From the NCBI GenBank assembly GCA_026261815.1, contig JAMPIT010000493.1:3241501-3305500 (forward strand): a DNA stretch of 64,000 bases. The letters run 5' to 3'. The stretch comes from Monarcha castaneiventris obscurior. Taxonomy: Eukaryota; Chordata; Aves; Passeriformes; Monarchidae. The number at the start of each line of letters is the position of its first letter. Within the stretch, counting starts at the first letter, position 1. Shown here in pieces: positions 34,421 through 47,200 of the stretch. A program made the position numbers and the translations under genes. The notes beneath the pieces were generated by a model. It did no database searches. It was not told where the DNA came from and was given only the letters and a program-made list of their open reading frames with translations.

Positions 34421-37400
34421 TTTTTCCAGCAGCAAAGTGGTTCATAAAAATTTTGCTGCTGGACATGTGGCATACTGCAACAAAAATTCATCACCTTGTG
34501 GGAGGGGTTTTGTGGGTTTTTATTGTAATTTTGTTATGTACCTTAAAACTATTAAATAATAAAGCAATCATTCTTACTAATCCACGTGGATTGAAAAGTC
34601 AGTTATGTAGTTTGGTTTCTTCTCCTTCATCCTTTTCTAAAAGTACCTGGGAGTACGCTGCAGGAAAAAAAAACAGGCTTTTTTTGTCCTCCATAAATCC
34701 TTGTTAGGTCTTGCTGATGTTTTTCTCTCTTCCCTTGTAAGTTACATGCACAGTCTGTGCCATCTGCTGCTCTTGCAGAGCGCCATCCATCCACCTGCTC
34801 ATGCTTTAAGGTAACTGCAGTGACTTAGACACAGTTGTTCCTGTGGTAAATGGCAGCAGGCCCAGCCAGTGGAGAAACATCCCATTGCTCTTGGGTATTT
34901 TAAAGTTGTTCTTGCCTTTGTTGGCCTGATTGCCTCTTTGGAGTGGTAGCAAAATGTTTAGCTCCATCTTCTTCCCTGCCAGTTCATGGGAGTTTTTCTG
35001 AGAAGCGAGATCATTCCTTTCTTGCCAAATTTTGGGAAAAGGGACTTTAAAACACATCTTGAGCTTCTTGCTCGGAGCTGTATTGAGCAGCCCTTTTGGG
35101 AAGGAAGCCAGAAGGGACCATTGCAGGGTGGAGGTGGAGATGCTGGGGCAGGAGCAGCCTGGCTGTGGGTGCTTTGCTGCCCCTGGCAGCAGCTTGGACA
35201 GAGCCCCACAAAATCCCTGGGAGCAATCCCTGGCAGAGGCGTTGCCATGTGCGGGCTCCGCAGCAGCGCGGGCGGTTGGTGGCCATCTGTTTCCTGCTGA
35301 CCTCTTTAGGGAGGGCTCAAGCAGAAAGAAAAGTACTGTCACTTTAGCCCTCACAGGGTCATCTGTCACTGCTCCCCCTTTCCCACCGAGAATCAAAACT
35401 AATATTTCCTCTTGCATATTAATGAAGCACTTAAAGGTTGATTTGTTGTTGCTTTTTACATGCACAGTGCTTGTATTTTTCTGGCCTTTCTCAATTTGTC
35501 CCTGTGTGTTTGTGCTGGTTTTTTCATATTTCCTTCTTATTTATTTGACCTAGTTTTGCGTGCTGCTTTCTTTTTTGAGGTGATTGGAGAGCTTGTAATT
35601 AGGGACTAGCTTGACTCCTCTTGATTAATGACTGAGCCTGGATATCAAGGGAACAAAGCTGGCACTTTAACAGTCACACCAGCTCCTTCCCTTCACCCAT
35701 ATTTACTCTGGAAAGGTCACAGAGCTGGGCCGTGTAAAGATGAAGCTGGGAACAAAATTAGCAGTAGGCAAATACAGAATTTTAGTTTATCTCTTCCAGC
35801 ACTTGTGAAAACGGATTGCTGATGCTCTGGTGACCTCTTGCTTTGTGTAAGATTCCTCCCATACATGTGGATATCTGCATTGTTATTTAGATTCCTGGCG
35901 ATTTCTAAGAAACAACACCTGCCTTTTCCTATGGGGCAGTATTTTAGTTGTCCTGAAGGAATCAAAGCTTGCCTTTCTGGAGTTTGATACTCTTCTTTTA
36001 ATATTAATTTTTCATCCCATTTCATGACTACCCTTCAAGCTGTTTTCTACCTTCATGATTTCAGCCACTTCTTTCTTACAATCAGATCTTTAAGAACCTC
36101 CTAAGTAGTCATTTTCTTCCTTTCTGTTTGAAGCTGTCTGATACCAGATTTGGAGAACTTGTCTTTGAGAGCTCGTGTCTGCTGTCCAGACCCTCTGTTA
36201 CCTGTTATCACCTGTAACAATGCATGGATCTATTAATTCCTTCCAAAAAGCCTCCCCAGCCTGCATTTGGATGATTGTTTGGCAGTTCCTTACAATTGTA
36301 GTTTAAAGATTTTCTTTTTTTCCCTCCCATCATCACTGTTAGGAAAAATGCCTGTGCAGGAATGCACAACGGCCTCTTGCGTGGTGAGGGAAAGTCAAAA
36401 CCAGAGCAGTACGTGAGCAGTTGTTTGCAAGTTGTAGGATTTCTGTCACTAAGAGCAACTTCCATAACTGTCAAGGGAGGTTTTTCCATCATAAAGTAGG
36501 ATTTAAGATACAAGAGGTGTCTTGGAATTGAAGTATGGTTGCTAAACCAGACAAAGGCATCTGTAGACAAAGGTTAGGAATGCTGTGCTGAAAAGGCAGT
36601 TTTCTTATGTTACTAAATAACTCTTCAGCATCTTGTATATACAACAAAATTAATGAGGTTGTTGAGGTTTGGAGCAGTGTGACATAGAATGACAAGAGAG
36701 ATAGGTCTCTGTTTAGCCCTCAATTACTGCAGGAACTTCTGAGCTCTAAAACACTGTATGGGCAATAATACAAATAAATTCTGCCTGAAGGTTGTTGAAG
36801 AGCACTGTCCCCCAAAGGAATATTGCAAAGTGCTGTCAGAATGTCCCAGCAGTGCTGATCCATGACCCCAGCCTTCAGCTGTGGAAGCAATCCAATGCCT
36901 GATACCAACTAGAAAACTCAAGTTCTTATTTGAGTTTTCTCTAAAAAAATAAAATTTTTTCATTACTAAAAAAAAAAATGAATCAGCCTGGATTTGTTAA
37001 TTTTTTAAAGGGATTAATAAAGCTTTCTCACACAGGCACTGACAGGCCGGAGCCACAGTGCTCGAGTTGTTCTGGCCATGACCTGCAGCTCCTCTTGCTT
37101 TCCTGTTCCGAGAGCTCTTAAGCACATGCACTTTAAAGATAACCTTGGGTTAGGCTTGGATTTCATAAGCTATTTGCAATCTGTAAAAACACCACTTCAT
37201 TCTGTAGTAAAACTCCTTGCTCATAAAAATCCCTCACGATTCAGATCCATATGTAAGAACAAGGTAAACTCCTACAGGGATATTCTGAGACGCTCCTGCT
37301 TTAGAACATGAGCTTTGTATTCATAAATGTTTTAGCGTATTTCCTGCAATAAAGATTAAATTGTCGCTCAGGAAGTAAAGCTGCAACACGTGCCTTTGAC

Positions 37401-37884
37401 AACGTAATCAAACTTTATATAGCCATGTTTTTATTGTTTTCCTTTTGTTTTGCTCTTCGATGACTAATTTCTGCCTAAAAGTGACAGCAAGAGTTGCCAT
37501 CTGAGAGGCCGCTTGGAGCTTAATTTCTATTTTAAGCATATTTAAAGCACATGTATTCAGAAGTGTCATTATGTAAATCAGTTTTGAAAATTGAACTCCA
37601 TTAAAAATTACAGTATCATTTTCTGAGCTAATCTGAGGCTATTTTAATCCCAGAAATGAAAAAATAACCCCACAACCAAACGCCAGGTTTTTGTGAGGAG
37701 CGGCACTTCTACCTCTGATGTTGTAATTGCTGTGATAATATGGTAATAAAATACATTGTATTCTTAGTGGAGCAAAATGTTTGCTCTTCTTTGATTTGGA
37801 AAATGCACTGACGTGGAAATGCATTACCTGGAAACAGAAGTTCCTGGTGAAGTCCAGTGTAAGGAATCATTTTGGCAGTAGTGA

Positions 37885-37985
37885 AAGTTGATCCCCAGGG
37901 TTGGACACTTTTAAGGCTTGGCTGGACCAAGAAAGGTTGGACCAGATGATCCTTAAGGTCCCTTTCAACCTGGTATTTTAGGAAA
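37885..37985 (+). mobile_element. CR1 LINE 3' fragment
   Basis: The run from AGAAAGGTTGGACCAGATGA to TCCTTAAGGTCCCTTTCAAC and CTGGTATTTTA matches the CR1 3' end on the plus strand, preceded by a decayed TTTTAAGGCTTGGCTGGAC. The terminal ATTCTATG repeats are degraded. Confidence 0.85.
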
Positions 37986-39379
37986 AGATATTAAAAAAAA
38001 GACGCCTAACAAGAAACTTGGATAATATGTATTTTCATAGCTTAAAGAAAACTCTGCATGTTAAGCCAAGTGGTGGTGGTGGTTTGTTTTTGTGTGTGGT
38101 TTTTTGTTACTGCCCTGAGCATTGAAGGGGATTTAAATGTAACCGTGGTGTTCTGGAATTGCTGTAATGTCATGGGGTTTCTTAAGTACTAGCAAGAGGA
38201 AACCAAAAAGTTTCTCATTTTACATGGACTTGTTTCATTCACCTGCTTTCAAAAACCAAAAAAGGCTGAACTTCCTCTGGCAATAGTCTGACAGCTTGGG
38301 AGAGTTCACTGGAACAGGGCCTTTGTAGAGTCTGCTGTGACTTGGGTAGGGAGCACTGAAAATGAAGGGACTGGATGTTGTTTCTTTGTAGTTACTGAGA
38401 TCCTGGGGACTTCAGTTCTCCTCCGAGCTAACAGGAATAAAGGCAAATCTATTACAGTTTCAACTCAGTTTCTTTTGGCAACCTAAGTCATCACTTTTTT
38501 TTGCAAAGTCCTAGAAGAAGCCATTTAAAAGTACAGTTTCAAGTAGCTTTATCTTAAATGCAATTTAGCTCCTAATGCAAATACCCACCTGCAGTTCCTA
38601 AGGGCAGGTGTTTCCCAAGCCTCAATTTACAGTACCAGGTTTAAAAGGTGGCCCTTTGGAGCTGGCATAAGTTTAGCAGTTGTGCAGGTGGTGAATTTTT
38701 GGTCGTGACAGAAGGTTCAGTATCTAAAATACAGACACCTAATGCCATTTCAGCTGTCTGGACCTCCAGTGGTGCACCAAGAGCTCCCAGATGTGCCCAA
38801 CCTCTGGCTGCTATTCCAGACCCTGGGTCTTGCCATACCTCTCACTTCTGTAAATAGTCTGAGTGCTGTAAAGTGTCTTAAAAAGGCACTAAACCTAAGT
38901 TTAGACCTGTGAATTGCTTGCTGTAGTGTTTATAGTTTGGGGTGACACAAGGAGAAGGAATCTGCTTTTAATTTAGTCTGGAGTTCCATACAGGATCTGT
39001 GTAAGCATTAAAGCATCTGCAGTGGCTAGGATCAGTATTTTCAGGCAAGTGAAAAAGCCAAATCCAGGAACACCCTTCAGCAACCAAAATATCAAAAGGC
39101 TACAATGTTCCTTTTTTATAACAAAGAGAAACTATGTAGGAAAATACAAACTTGCTGAGAGGCAAAATGTTTCATGGGGAATGTTTGAAGACACAATGTG
39201 CAAAATCTGAAGAGTGGTGGTTTTCTCCTTTAGGTAAAAAAGCAGTCTCACATATTGTGCCCAAATAAAGAGTTTTGTAACTAAAAAAACTCTTTTTAAA
39301 CAACAACAAAAATCCAGACAAAGAAAAGGGAGGGGGGGCTGCAGGCTTTGGCAAGTTAAACGTAAAGCAAAAGTAAATT

Positions 39380-39990
39380 AGGCTAAAAGTGGTCTTGAGG
39401 AGTAATTGGAAGACATTGAATCTAATAATAGTGATAGTAATGGCTTCAGCCCATCAGAAACAGCCTTCTCAGAAGATCTGTGAGGTTGATAAATGATCAG
39501 GACCTGAAGAGCTGTCAAGGAAGATAAAGGAGTTATAGAGAAGTAAATGAATTATTTGCATTGGTATTTATTGAAAAGGGTGTTGGGGAGGGTCATTGCT
39601 GTAACCATTTATTACAGTGATGGACATAGAAAGCAGAGATAGGAAGGTTTCAAATAGATTTTCTTCTTGATTTGGAACGATTCAGGTTAATTTTTAATCA
39701 AGATGGTATTGGAATAGTCTTGTTTTGCATTAATGCAAATTCTTCAGCTAGAATTTATAGGATGAACACAAAATATGATTATTGGAATTCATCTGGGCCT
39801 TAGTTTACAACTCTCGAGAGCAAAATTGATGCGTACGGAAAATTAATGCAGCATGTGTTGGATCAAAAAGAGAAAAATAGTTGCAAAATAATGTACTTGC
39901 TCATGATCTTCAAGGTATATTGTGAATCACAGCTGCTGAAAGCCAGCAGAACTTGCATTAATTACTTGGTTTGTTCCTTTTTTCCCCAGT
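39380..39990 (+). mobile_element. Possible ancient CR1-like LINE ORF2 remnant
   Basis: TAAATGAATTATTTGCATTG with GTATTTATTGAAAAGGGTGT reads as NELFALVFIEKG, close to the NEFFASVFTGK motif between endonuclease and reverse transcriptase in CR1 ORF2. It is preceded by GACCTGAAGAGCTGTCAAGG, also typical. The frame is broken and the copy is old. Limits are approximate. Confidence 0.45.
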
Positions 39991-40317
39991 TTTAAACTTT
40001 CTTTCCCTAGAATATGCCAATATTAAGTAGTACTTATGAGTGATTGTGGAAGGAGGTTCGAAATAAAATCTATCCTTTCTGAATTCTCACTGCCTGCTAT
40101 TTTATTTGTTGTGAGTTTCAATTTTGGAACAGCTTTTTTTTAGTGCTTTCATTGCAGCACTAGAGGCAGCCTTTTTCAGAGATGAGATGTAGAAAGTTAG
40201 CAATGCAAATATGGATTATTCACCTTCCTAGAGAAACTTCATCTTACTGAAAAGCTCTTCCTAACCTTTGTTTTTATCAGGGAGAAAGAACAAGAAACAC
40301 AAGAAGAGGAACATTTG

Positions 40318-40380
40318 ATGGAAGAAAAGAAAAAGAAAAAGCAGGAAGAAAAGAAAAAGAAGGAAGGTGCTCAGAAAAAG
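40318..40380 (+). CDS. TNRC6C: TNRC6C-like, first recognised coding segment (exon 40281-40380)
   Basis: The exon starts after TTTTTATCAG and ends AAAAAG before GTTTGT. The start at 40318 is chosen because it is the only ATG in the exon, is in frame with the following exons and gives the N-terminus MEEKKKKKQEE recalled for the long TNRC6C isoform. It encodes 21 residues, almost all Lys and Glu, ending EGAQKK, in phase 0. This basic/acidic segment precedes the Argonaute-binding region and has no known fold; a short charged helix is likely. The start has T at -3 and G at +4, so it is not strong. The same frame stays open through the 37 exon bases upstream and into the exon-like segment at 21161-21211, so translation might begin further upstream. 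Confidence 0.85.
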
Positions 40381-41228
40381 GTTTGTTCATGTTCCTGTTG
40401 TAAATGGTCCCTTCACTTTTAAATGAGAGTGTGGGTACTGATGCTGCAGCTTCACTTCTGGGGGTGAGCCTGGCACAAGTGATCATTGCCACTGGCTTGT
40501 GGTCACAGAATCCCTGCCCAAGCAGTTGTGCCAGGGCTTTGGCACTGCCCATGCTCACCATGCCCTGGTGAGCACCACGCCTGGCTCCCGTGGCCATTCC
40601 TCAGCCAGAGGTGCCTGCATCAGTCCCAGCAGTGCTGAAGGGACTCTGGGGGATCCCAGGCTCATTTTCACTGCTGTGCTTTCTCCTCCCTCATTTTATG
40701 GATTGCACAGTTAGCTTTAATTTTAAATAAGAATTGGTCACCGTCTTTCCTGGTATAAAAAGTAGGCATCATAAAAAAAATAGGTAGATTCCAAACAGAT
40801 TAAAAAATAAACAGATCTTCTGTAGCTGTAAGATGGCAGTGTGGGTGGGTTCAAAGGGATGCTGGACAAAACCACAGAAGTTCATTCTGCTGAGTGCTAA
40901 AGGGTTCACAGATACAGTGTGGGTCCAGAAAGCCTCTGACCCTCAGGAGAGGGAAGGCTGGGTGGGGAGATGGGGCTGCTGCCATCTCTTGTTGTGCTTT
41001 ACGCTGCCTCTTGGGCATCTGCTTTTGGCTTCAGTCGCACAGAGGCTGCCAGTCTCACATTCCTGGCACATGGAGTTAAACTAACATTCTCTAGTCCTTA
41101 AATGAAATGAATTCCTGATGTATGTGTACAGTTTCTGCATGAAAGTTAGGCCTGTAGCCCTATAATTATTGGGTATGATTTGGAGTATTGACACGTAGTT
41201 GATTTGTTTTGTTCTTCTTTTCTTTCAG
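40381..41228 (+). other. Intron 2 (848 bp)
   Basis: The intron runs from GTTTGTTC, a less common donor, to the pyrimidine-rich acceptor TTCTTCTTTTCTTTCAG. If retained, the frame meets a stop within 14 codons. It is the only short intron in the window and lies directly before the microexon, an arrangement that may help recognition of the very small exon. Confidence 0.8.
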
Positions 41229-41250
41229 GCTGCTGAACAAAAAACCAAAG
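41229..41250 (+). CDS. TNRC6C: TNRC6C-like 22-nt coding microexon
   Basis: This 22-nt exon lies between TTCTTTTCTTTCAG and GGTAAATAC and encodes AAEQKTK plus the first base of a Val codon (phase 1). The residues fit the family: TNRC6A and TNRC6B have closely similar TEQK-K-PE at this point, so the exon is real despite its size. A 22-nt exon is below the size normally defined by pairing of splice sites across an exon; such exons usually depend on strong flanking pyrimidine tracts and enhancers, and here the upstream tract is strong. Because 22 is not a multiple of three, skipping shifts the frame: the next exon would read CQNLLRPV and then TAA, so inclusion is required for full-length protein. 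Confidence 0.88.
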
Positions 41251-44200
41251 GTAAATACATGTTTATTCTTTGTGAAATGTTTGATATTTTCATAAGCTTG
41301 TTTAAAAAATGTGCTTGTACTTTTTATTCTTTGTGTCTGTTTAATGAGGGAACTGTATTTTACTGGGATTGTTATGTTCCTGAAGTTTTGTTGGGATTCT
41401 CAGCATCAGCTTTGGCTTATCTTGCTGGGTATTCTACAGCAGCCTCTTGACAAGAATATATGGATTAATTTTCTGTGAACCATAACACAGCATATGTCAT
41501 CTCTTTTGTCAAGACAGATGTAGTTTCCCATTTAGTTGTTAGTAGTTATTTATCTGTTTCAAGGACAAGTAATTGCCCCTCTCCCCTTGCTCAATTCAAC
41601 TCAATTTAATGTGTAAACTCAGTTCATGGAGCTTAGAAGAAACTATTTCCCCTGCTGCCACCACTGCCTGTTTTTCTTTCTGTGTGGGTTTTCTGTTTGG
41701 GAGGTGAGTGGAGCTGGTTTGCAGCAGGGTCAGGAAGCAGCAGAGGTAAGGAATGCCTTCCCTTTGGGGGCAGTGGACTGCCAGGTTCCCTAGGAGAAAA
41801 GTGAGTGAAGCTGTGGCTTTCAGAAAGGTGAGCAAGAGAGGCAAGGTAATGTCTCTCTTCTGCAGCTGATGGCTTACAGATCTTTTTGTGTTATCTGTCC
41901 TTTGATTTGAACAGTTCTGAACCAGTTCAAATGCACTGTAATGTATTGGTGGGTAATTAGGTGACAGGCAAGTGGATCTTCCCAGGTTCCCAAAGGCTGA
42001 GAATTAGAGAAGAGCCAAGCCTAACATAAGGGGTGGACAAAGCAACTTACATATCAAACACGTCTTATGATTTCTACAGCAGAAATTAAGTGTTACTTCA
42101 GTAATATGAATTCAGAAAAATAAAGTAATAACTGCATGATGAAGACACTGTAACAGGAATTTATTGAAACTCTGTCCTTTTCTTTCCAAGTTTTTCCTAT
42201 GTAGAAAGTGAGAGGTCAGAAAGTTTTGGTTTGAATTTGGTTATATCTGCCCTGTGAGATCTCATGTAGTTCATAACAGTGCATTTTACTTTCAGGAGAA
42301 GGGAGCAGAAGTATGTGAGTCCCATCAAATCTTAGTTACATAAAAATCTTTAGAATTAAGATACATGAGAGCAATTTCTATCTAAATGGAATATTTCTGT
42401 TTTCACAGCATTGTCTGTTTTGTTCTCTGTATCAGCTCGTTTCTGTGTGAAAAGGTTTCACTGTTCTATAATGGATTATAATGACTTTTTAATATCACAA
42501 TTCAGCAGCAGATGTTTTTGCTGTCAGAGTAACTAAATTCATTTTCACGTGTTAATGCAGTGGCTCTTCATTTCTGTTACTAGTGAGACACAGAGCCTTC
42601 TGCTTTCCCTCTGTGGGATGTTACTATTTCTGTCTTTGTTGTGACAGCTTTGCTTTTAATTGCTTGAAACTGCCACGTTTAAGTTTCTAGTTAATAACTT
42701 CAGTTTTTCAGGTATGCTTGTGAGTTTGTTTCTTTCAAATTTAGGGACTGCATTTCTCCATCTGTTGGATTTTTTGGTTCACTCTCCATGCATTTAAGCA
42801 ACTTCTATTGCTATAAAATATGAATCAGGAAGAAGACAGCAGTAAATAAGGATAGTTATGTTAGAGATTAAACAGCTTTTGCATTTGTTGTTTCATCTGT
42901 CAGAAGCAGTGATGCACTTTTTTGTAGTTCAGCATCGTTGGAAGGGGGGACCTGTCCTGCAGAGAACCCAAACCTCCTGTTCATGCTCAGGGCAAGGGCT
43001 GGGGGTTATTTACAGTCTTGTAAGTGACCCTTCTCTGAATTTCCTTTGTCTGGCAACTACTCGTTGCTTTTCAGGTTGCTCTGTGGAAATGTTTTATTTC
43101 CCTTTATAGTCCAGTTCCTTATCTATAAGGAGGGATGTGTATGAGCTTATGAGAGGTAGCAGGAATTTCTTAAAATATAGAAAATACTAATACAAAATTA
43201 AATAAAAGGAAAAATTTGACTAAACTTTTTTCTTAGAATATTCTGAGTTGACTGCAAACTTTATTGCAGTGCTGCACTGAGTGCTTTATTTGGATACATT
43301 TTCAAGGTTGAGTGACAAATGCTACTAGAACTAAAAGGCAACATAGGGATTATCATTGAATTTAGTTAATTTATTTCCTGTCTGGGACACAGCAATTAAA
43401 TTCATTGTGAAGACAGGATGGCACAGTAAAACTGAGTGAATGGACTGCAGCAGGTAGTGCATGCCGATGGCAGGATGTATTAAATCAGAGATTAAAAGTG
43501 GACTGGAACTGGGCATTTGGCAAAATGTAGATTTTGGTAGGTGAGATCTTTATAAATACGACTTAACTAAGCTGTTTGTGGTATCTTTAAAAAAATTGCC
43601 TGATTTTATGTGTTTGTGAGTTCTGCAGCTGGGTTGCCATGGCAGTGAGAGGTGCTTGCACCAGTTGGGTCCTAGTGGAGAAAAAGAAATCATGCAAGTG
43701 CAGATGGCATCTGGAAGGGTTTTTCAGTTTGTTTTTCAGCTGACTGGGGCAGGGTGTTTGTGCAGTTCCTTGTTTGCTCTCAGCAGTGTTTGTGGAGGAG
43801 AAGGCACTTTGCTGAAGTGGGTGGGCAGGGCCAGGTGCTGGGGCTTGAGGGGGAGGGAGGGTTTGCCCTTTGGGTTGGCTTCTTCTGTGCTAGAAGCCTG
43901 TGATCAAGGTCTAATTCTTTTTAATTAACAGTAAGTTTTTAATGGATTTGTCTGTCACAGAGGTGTGGAGTTGCTGTCCTGGCCAATAATGAACTCGTGT
44001 GTTTTATACATGTAGCTCTGAGCTGATCTGGGCTGCTGCAGGTTCAGCCACTGGTGAGGCCTCAGGAAAGAGAAACGAAGTAAGAGGAAGGAGGTTTCCT
44101 GTGGGGGTGTGTTTGTGGTGTGTTGTCAGTTCAGTCTTGCTCTGAGGCCTCAGCCCCAGCTGAATGTTTCCATTTGTGATGTGGAGCACAAATCCCTTCC

Positions 44201-47200
44201 AAAATAAACAAGCATTTCCACCCTTAGGGGAAAGGTATGTGGCTGCTGCTGGAGTCCAGGCCTAGGAAGTGCTCCCTCACACAGCTCTTTCATCCATTGA
44301 AACAAATTATTTTTTCTGTTTAAACAACCATCCAACCCTTTAAGTCTTCTCTACATAACAGGTCCTTCAGTTTCTATTTTTTTTTCCTGCAATATTGTTT
44401 GCCTGAGTATTTTTGTGAGGCTGGATCTTTCATAAATACCCTGTTGGCAACAATTCTAGGGAATGTGTGAGAGGAAGAAAGATTGGAGAGCTGATAAAGA
44501 CCTGAAATGTTTCTCTATTACTTGAAAACAAATGAAAGTAGTCTTCCTGTTCAGCTGGAGAGAAGCACTGCAGAATTAGATGAGGTGGGAAATGAGCAGG
44601 TTTTTATTGCACATTCGAGTTGCTGTTCTTTTATGGTAATTTTTTTGAGAGCAGGACTATTGAGCACAGGCTATTAGTGTTTATTTTACATGTGTAAACT
44701 CTTGCCACTTTATATGCACTTGATCAAGAAACTTTGTGTATAAAGGCTTTTCTAATGAAAACATTCAGCTGTAACTACAAGTTCTGTTCTGTATGGTGAA
44801 GGGTCACTAGTATGGGAATGGCTGTTATTTAATAACTACAGGGACTTTAAGGGAGCTCTGCTTGTCATAAATACTGTCTCAGGGTGCATTTTGCTGCCTG
44901 CTTCTCTTCTAGCCATGCTTCTGCAGGTTTAGTCAGCACAGGTGATCAGTGTCTTGCCTGTTTCGCTCCCACCTCAGCTGAATGCATTTGTCTAAAGCTG
45001 ATATAAAATAGCTTAAATATTCCATTACTCAAACATCCACCCTGGTAATTGAAAGGCAAAGTATCCATCCAACCCTCCAGCATTATCTGCAATAAAGGTA
45101 AGTGCTAAATCTGCAAACAGAGAAGTAAAAACAGTTAAGTCTATACCACAGGTAGTCCAGAATAGGAAGTATTTTGGTAAATATTTTGATTAGAAATGTT
45201 AGCTGGAAAATATTTTTATCCCTTTACTGTAAAGCAGAGATGGTCAATCTCTGCCTCTTGGACCTCCATGATCCTTGGAGGTCTGTCTGGCATGTTCCTG
45301 GCGTGGGAGCAGGAAGGGAGAGGTGGGCATTCCAAGGGGAAAGTGGGAACTTGGACTCACTGCTGGGGGATGATGAAGCAGGGTTGCAGGAGCCAGAGTG
45401 GCTGCAGTGATCTCTGCAGTGATCCTGGCATTCAGCAGCCTGTCCAGCACTGCCCACCCTGTGTTCCAGTGGTGCAGTGGCTCCTGAGGGGAGCATCATT
45501 CCCTTCCATCTGTGGTCTGTTGCAGAGCTGTCCCCTCCCCCAGGCTGTCTGGGCTGTGTGCCTCAGGACTCCTCAGTGTGTGATGATTTTAATATGCAGC
45601 TCGCAGAGTCAGGGAGGTTGTCTGCAGACTGGGAGATTATTGTGCCAAGGTTTACAAAGCTTTGATATGTTTTATTTTGGGGGACTGAACAGAAAACATT
45701 TAACAGTGTCTGGTTGCTTGGTAAACCATTGTGGTGTCACAAATGTTGGCATACTTCCTTCAGGTTATCTGTTATCCCACAGGCAGTACTGTGTATTTTA
45801 CCTGGAGGAAAACACACACTGTGCACTGTACCTGTCCACTGTATTAGAAAGGGGAGTTAAAAGGAAAAAAAGAATGGATGAAAGTATCTGAGATCCCATC
45901 TCCTGCTCTGGCATTTCTGTTGGGATAACAGTAGCAGCATACCTGTTTTCAAAGCCAGGTTATTTTCATTTCCAAATCAGCCATGTAGGTTGTTGCATAT
46001 TTTTAAATGGATTATTTTACTTACTCTGCCCAAATGAGCTGTTAGAATGTTCTCTGCCTGTGCTCGTGTGTGTGTGAATCACCTTCCTGTAACCTCCATT
46101 CCTCTCATACAGAAATGCAGTTTGTGTATATTGATAATGTGCTCCTTCTGGCTGTGGTAGATGTTACTGATGTTTAGTGGTAGTTCCATAGGAAATAAGG
46201 GAAAATGAAACTTTATAGAGAAGCCCATCAATATTTTAAGTAGAATTATGACAGCGTGTAACACAATCAGTCTTTTTTAAAAAGAAAAGTCTTGAGTTTT
46301 TATGGTTCGTGTCATATTATTGTAGGAACCAACAGAGCCTTTTTCCATAAGATTAGAAAATGTGTTCCAGCCTACAAATCAGGTATGATTTACAACAGAT
46401 TTACAACCTCTGACTCATTTGAGTATTTATAGCTTATGCTTGAATATCTGCCTCTGTCATCTTGTTAGTTAAGTGCTGTGTTTGTACTGAACTGCTGCAC
46501 ATTGTAGTGACAAAATGTGCCATAAATCATCATTGCAGAAGGAGGGGGAGCACTGCAATAAGTTCTTCAATTAGATCTTAATATGCAGTCACTTGATAAC
46601 TTAATGATAACCTGTGGCCATACGTTAAGGCTTTGTAACACAAAAATGTTTTCTTTTTGATAAACGTTATCATGGGGGTGTTTTGCTATTATAAGTATCT
46701 TTAAACAAACATGAATTTGTTCATAAAACCCACTGAGATATCACTTCTCTGATAGAGGAGTAATTACCATTTTACAGCCTGCACAGAATAGAGGATGGAG
46801 GTAATTTGTGAGTCCAGTACTGGGTGAAGAGGAGTAGAAAATGCAAGAAGATTGGAGCAGACAGAAGGAGCAATTTGCATAGTCAAGGAGACAAAGCAAG
46901 AAGGATGAGCTGGGAGGGTTGGAGTTAAATAGTAGAGAAAGAAAACTTTGGTTTCCTACCTACTTTTCTTTCAAGTGAAATGACTGTGACAGGCAGTAGT
47001 TCAGTGGTATCTAATAAGCTTTTTGCTCTCAAGTGGAAGAAAATCATGAGGATCTTCAACATTGCCATTGTGAAGTGAAGGAGAAAAATTTAAGGTAAAC
47101 AGTAAATGTGTAAATAATCTTTGGTAAACTTTATTTGGGTTTGTAGCTCTTTCTCTGTTGGTCTTGCTGGTTTGCAAGTCAGAGGTGCCCAAGGGGGGTT

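Larger units (their letters stand above)
21212..40280 (+). other. Intron 1 of the TNRC6C-like gene (19 kb)
   Basis: This AT-rich intron begins GTAAGAAG and ends CTTTGTTTTTATCAG. No further coding exon is recognised; the open frames are short and without family likeness. It contains old CR1 pieces (near 30.33, 33.9-34.4, 37.89 and 39.4-40.0 kb) and AT-rich unique sequence. The first few kilobases (22-25.6 kb) are low in repeats and may contain regulatory sequence, as first introns often do; this is inference. Confidence 0.7.

Noticed and set aside
34806..35553. ORFs of 173-219 codons within intron 1
   Set aside because: They overlap on opposite strands in a slightly G+C-rich stretch and show no known domain or conserved motif.
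45196..45891. 231-codon plus-strand ORF in intron 3
   Set aside because: No domain or splice signals; the translation looks like random intronic sequence.
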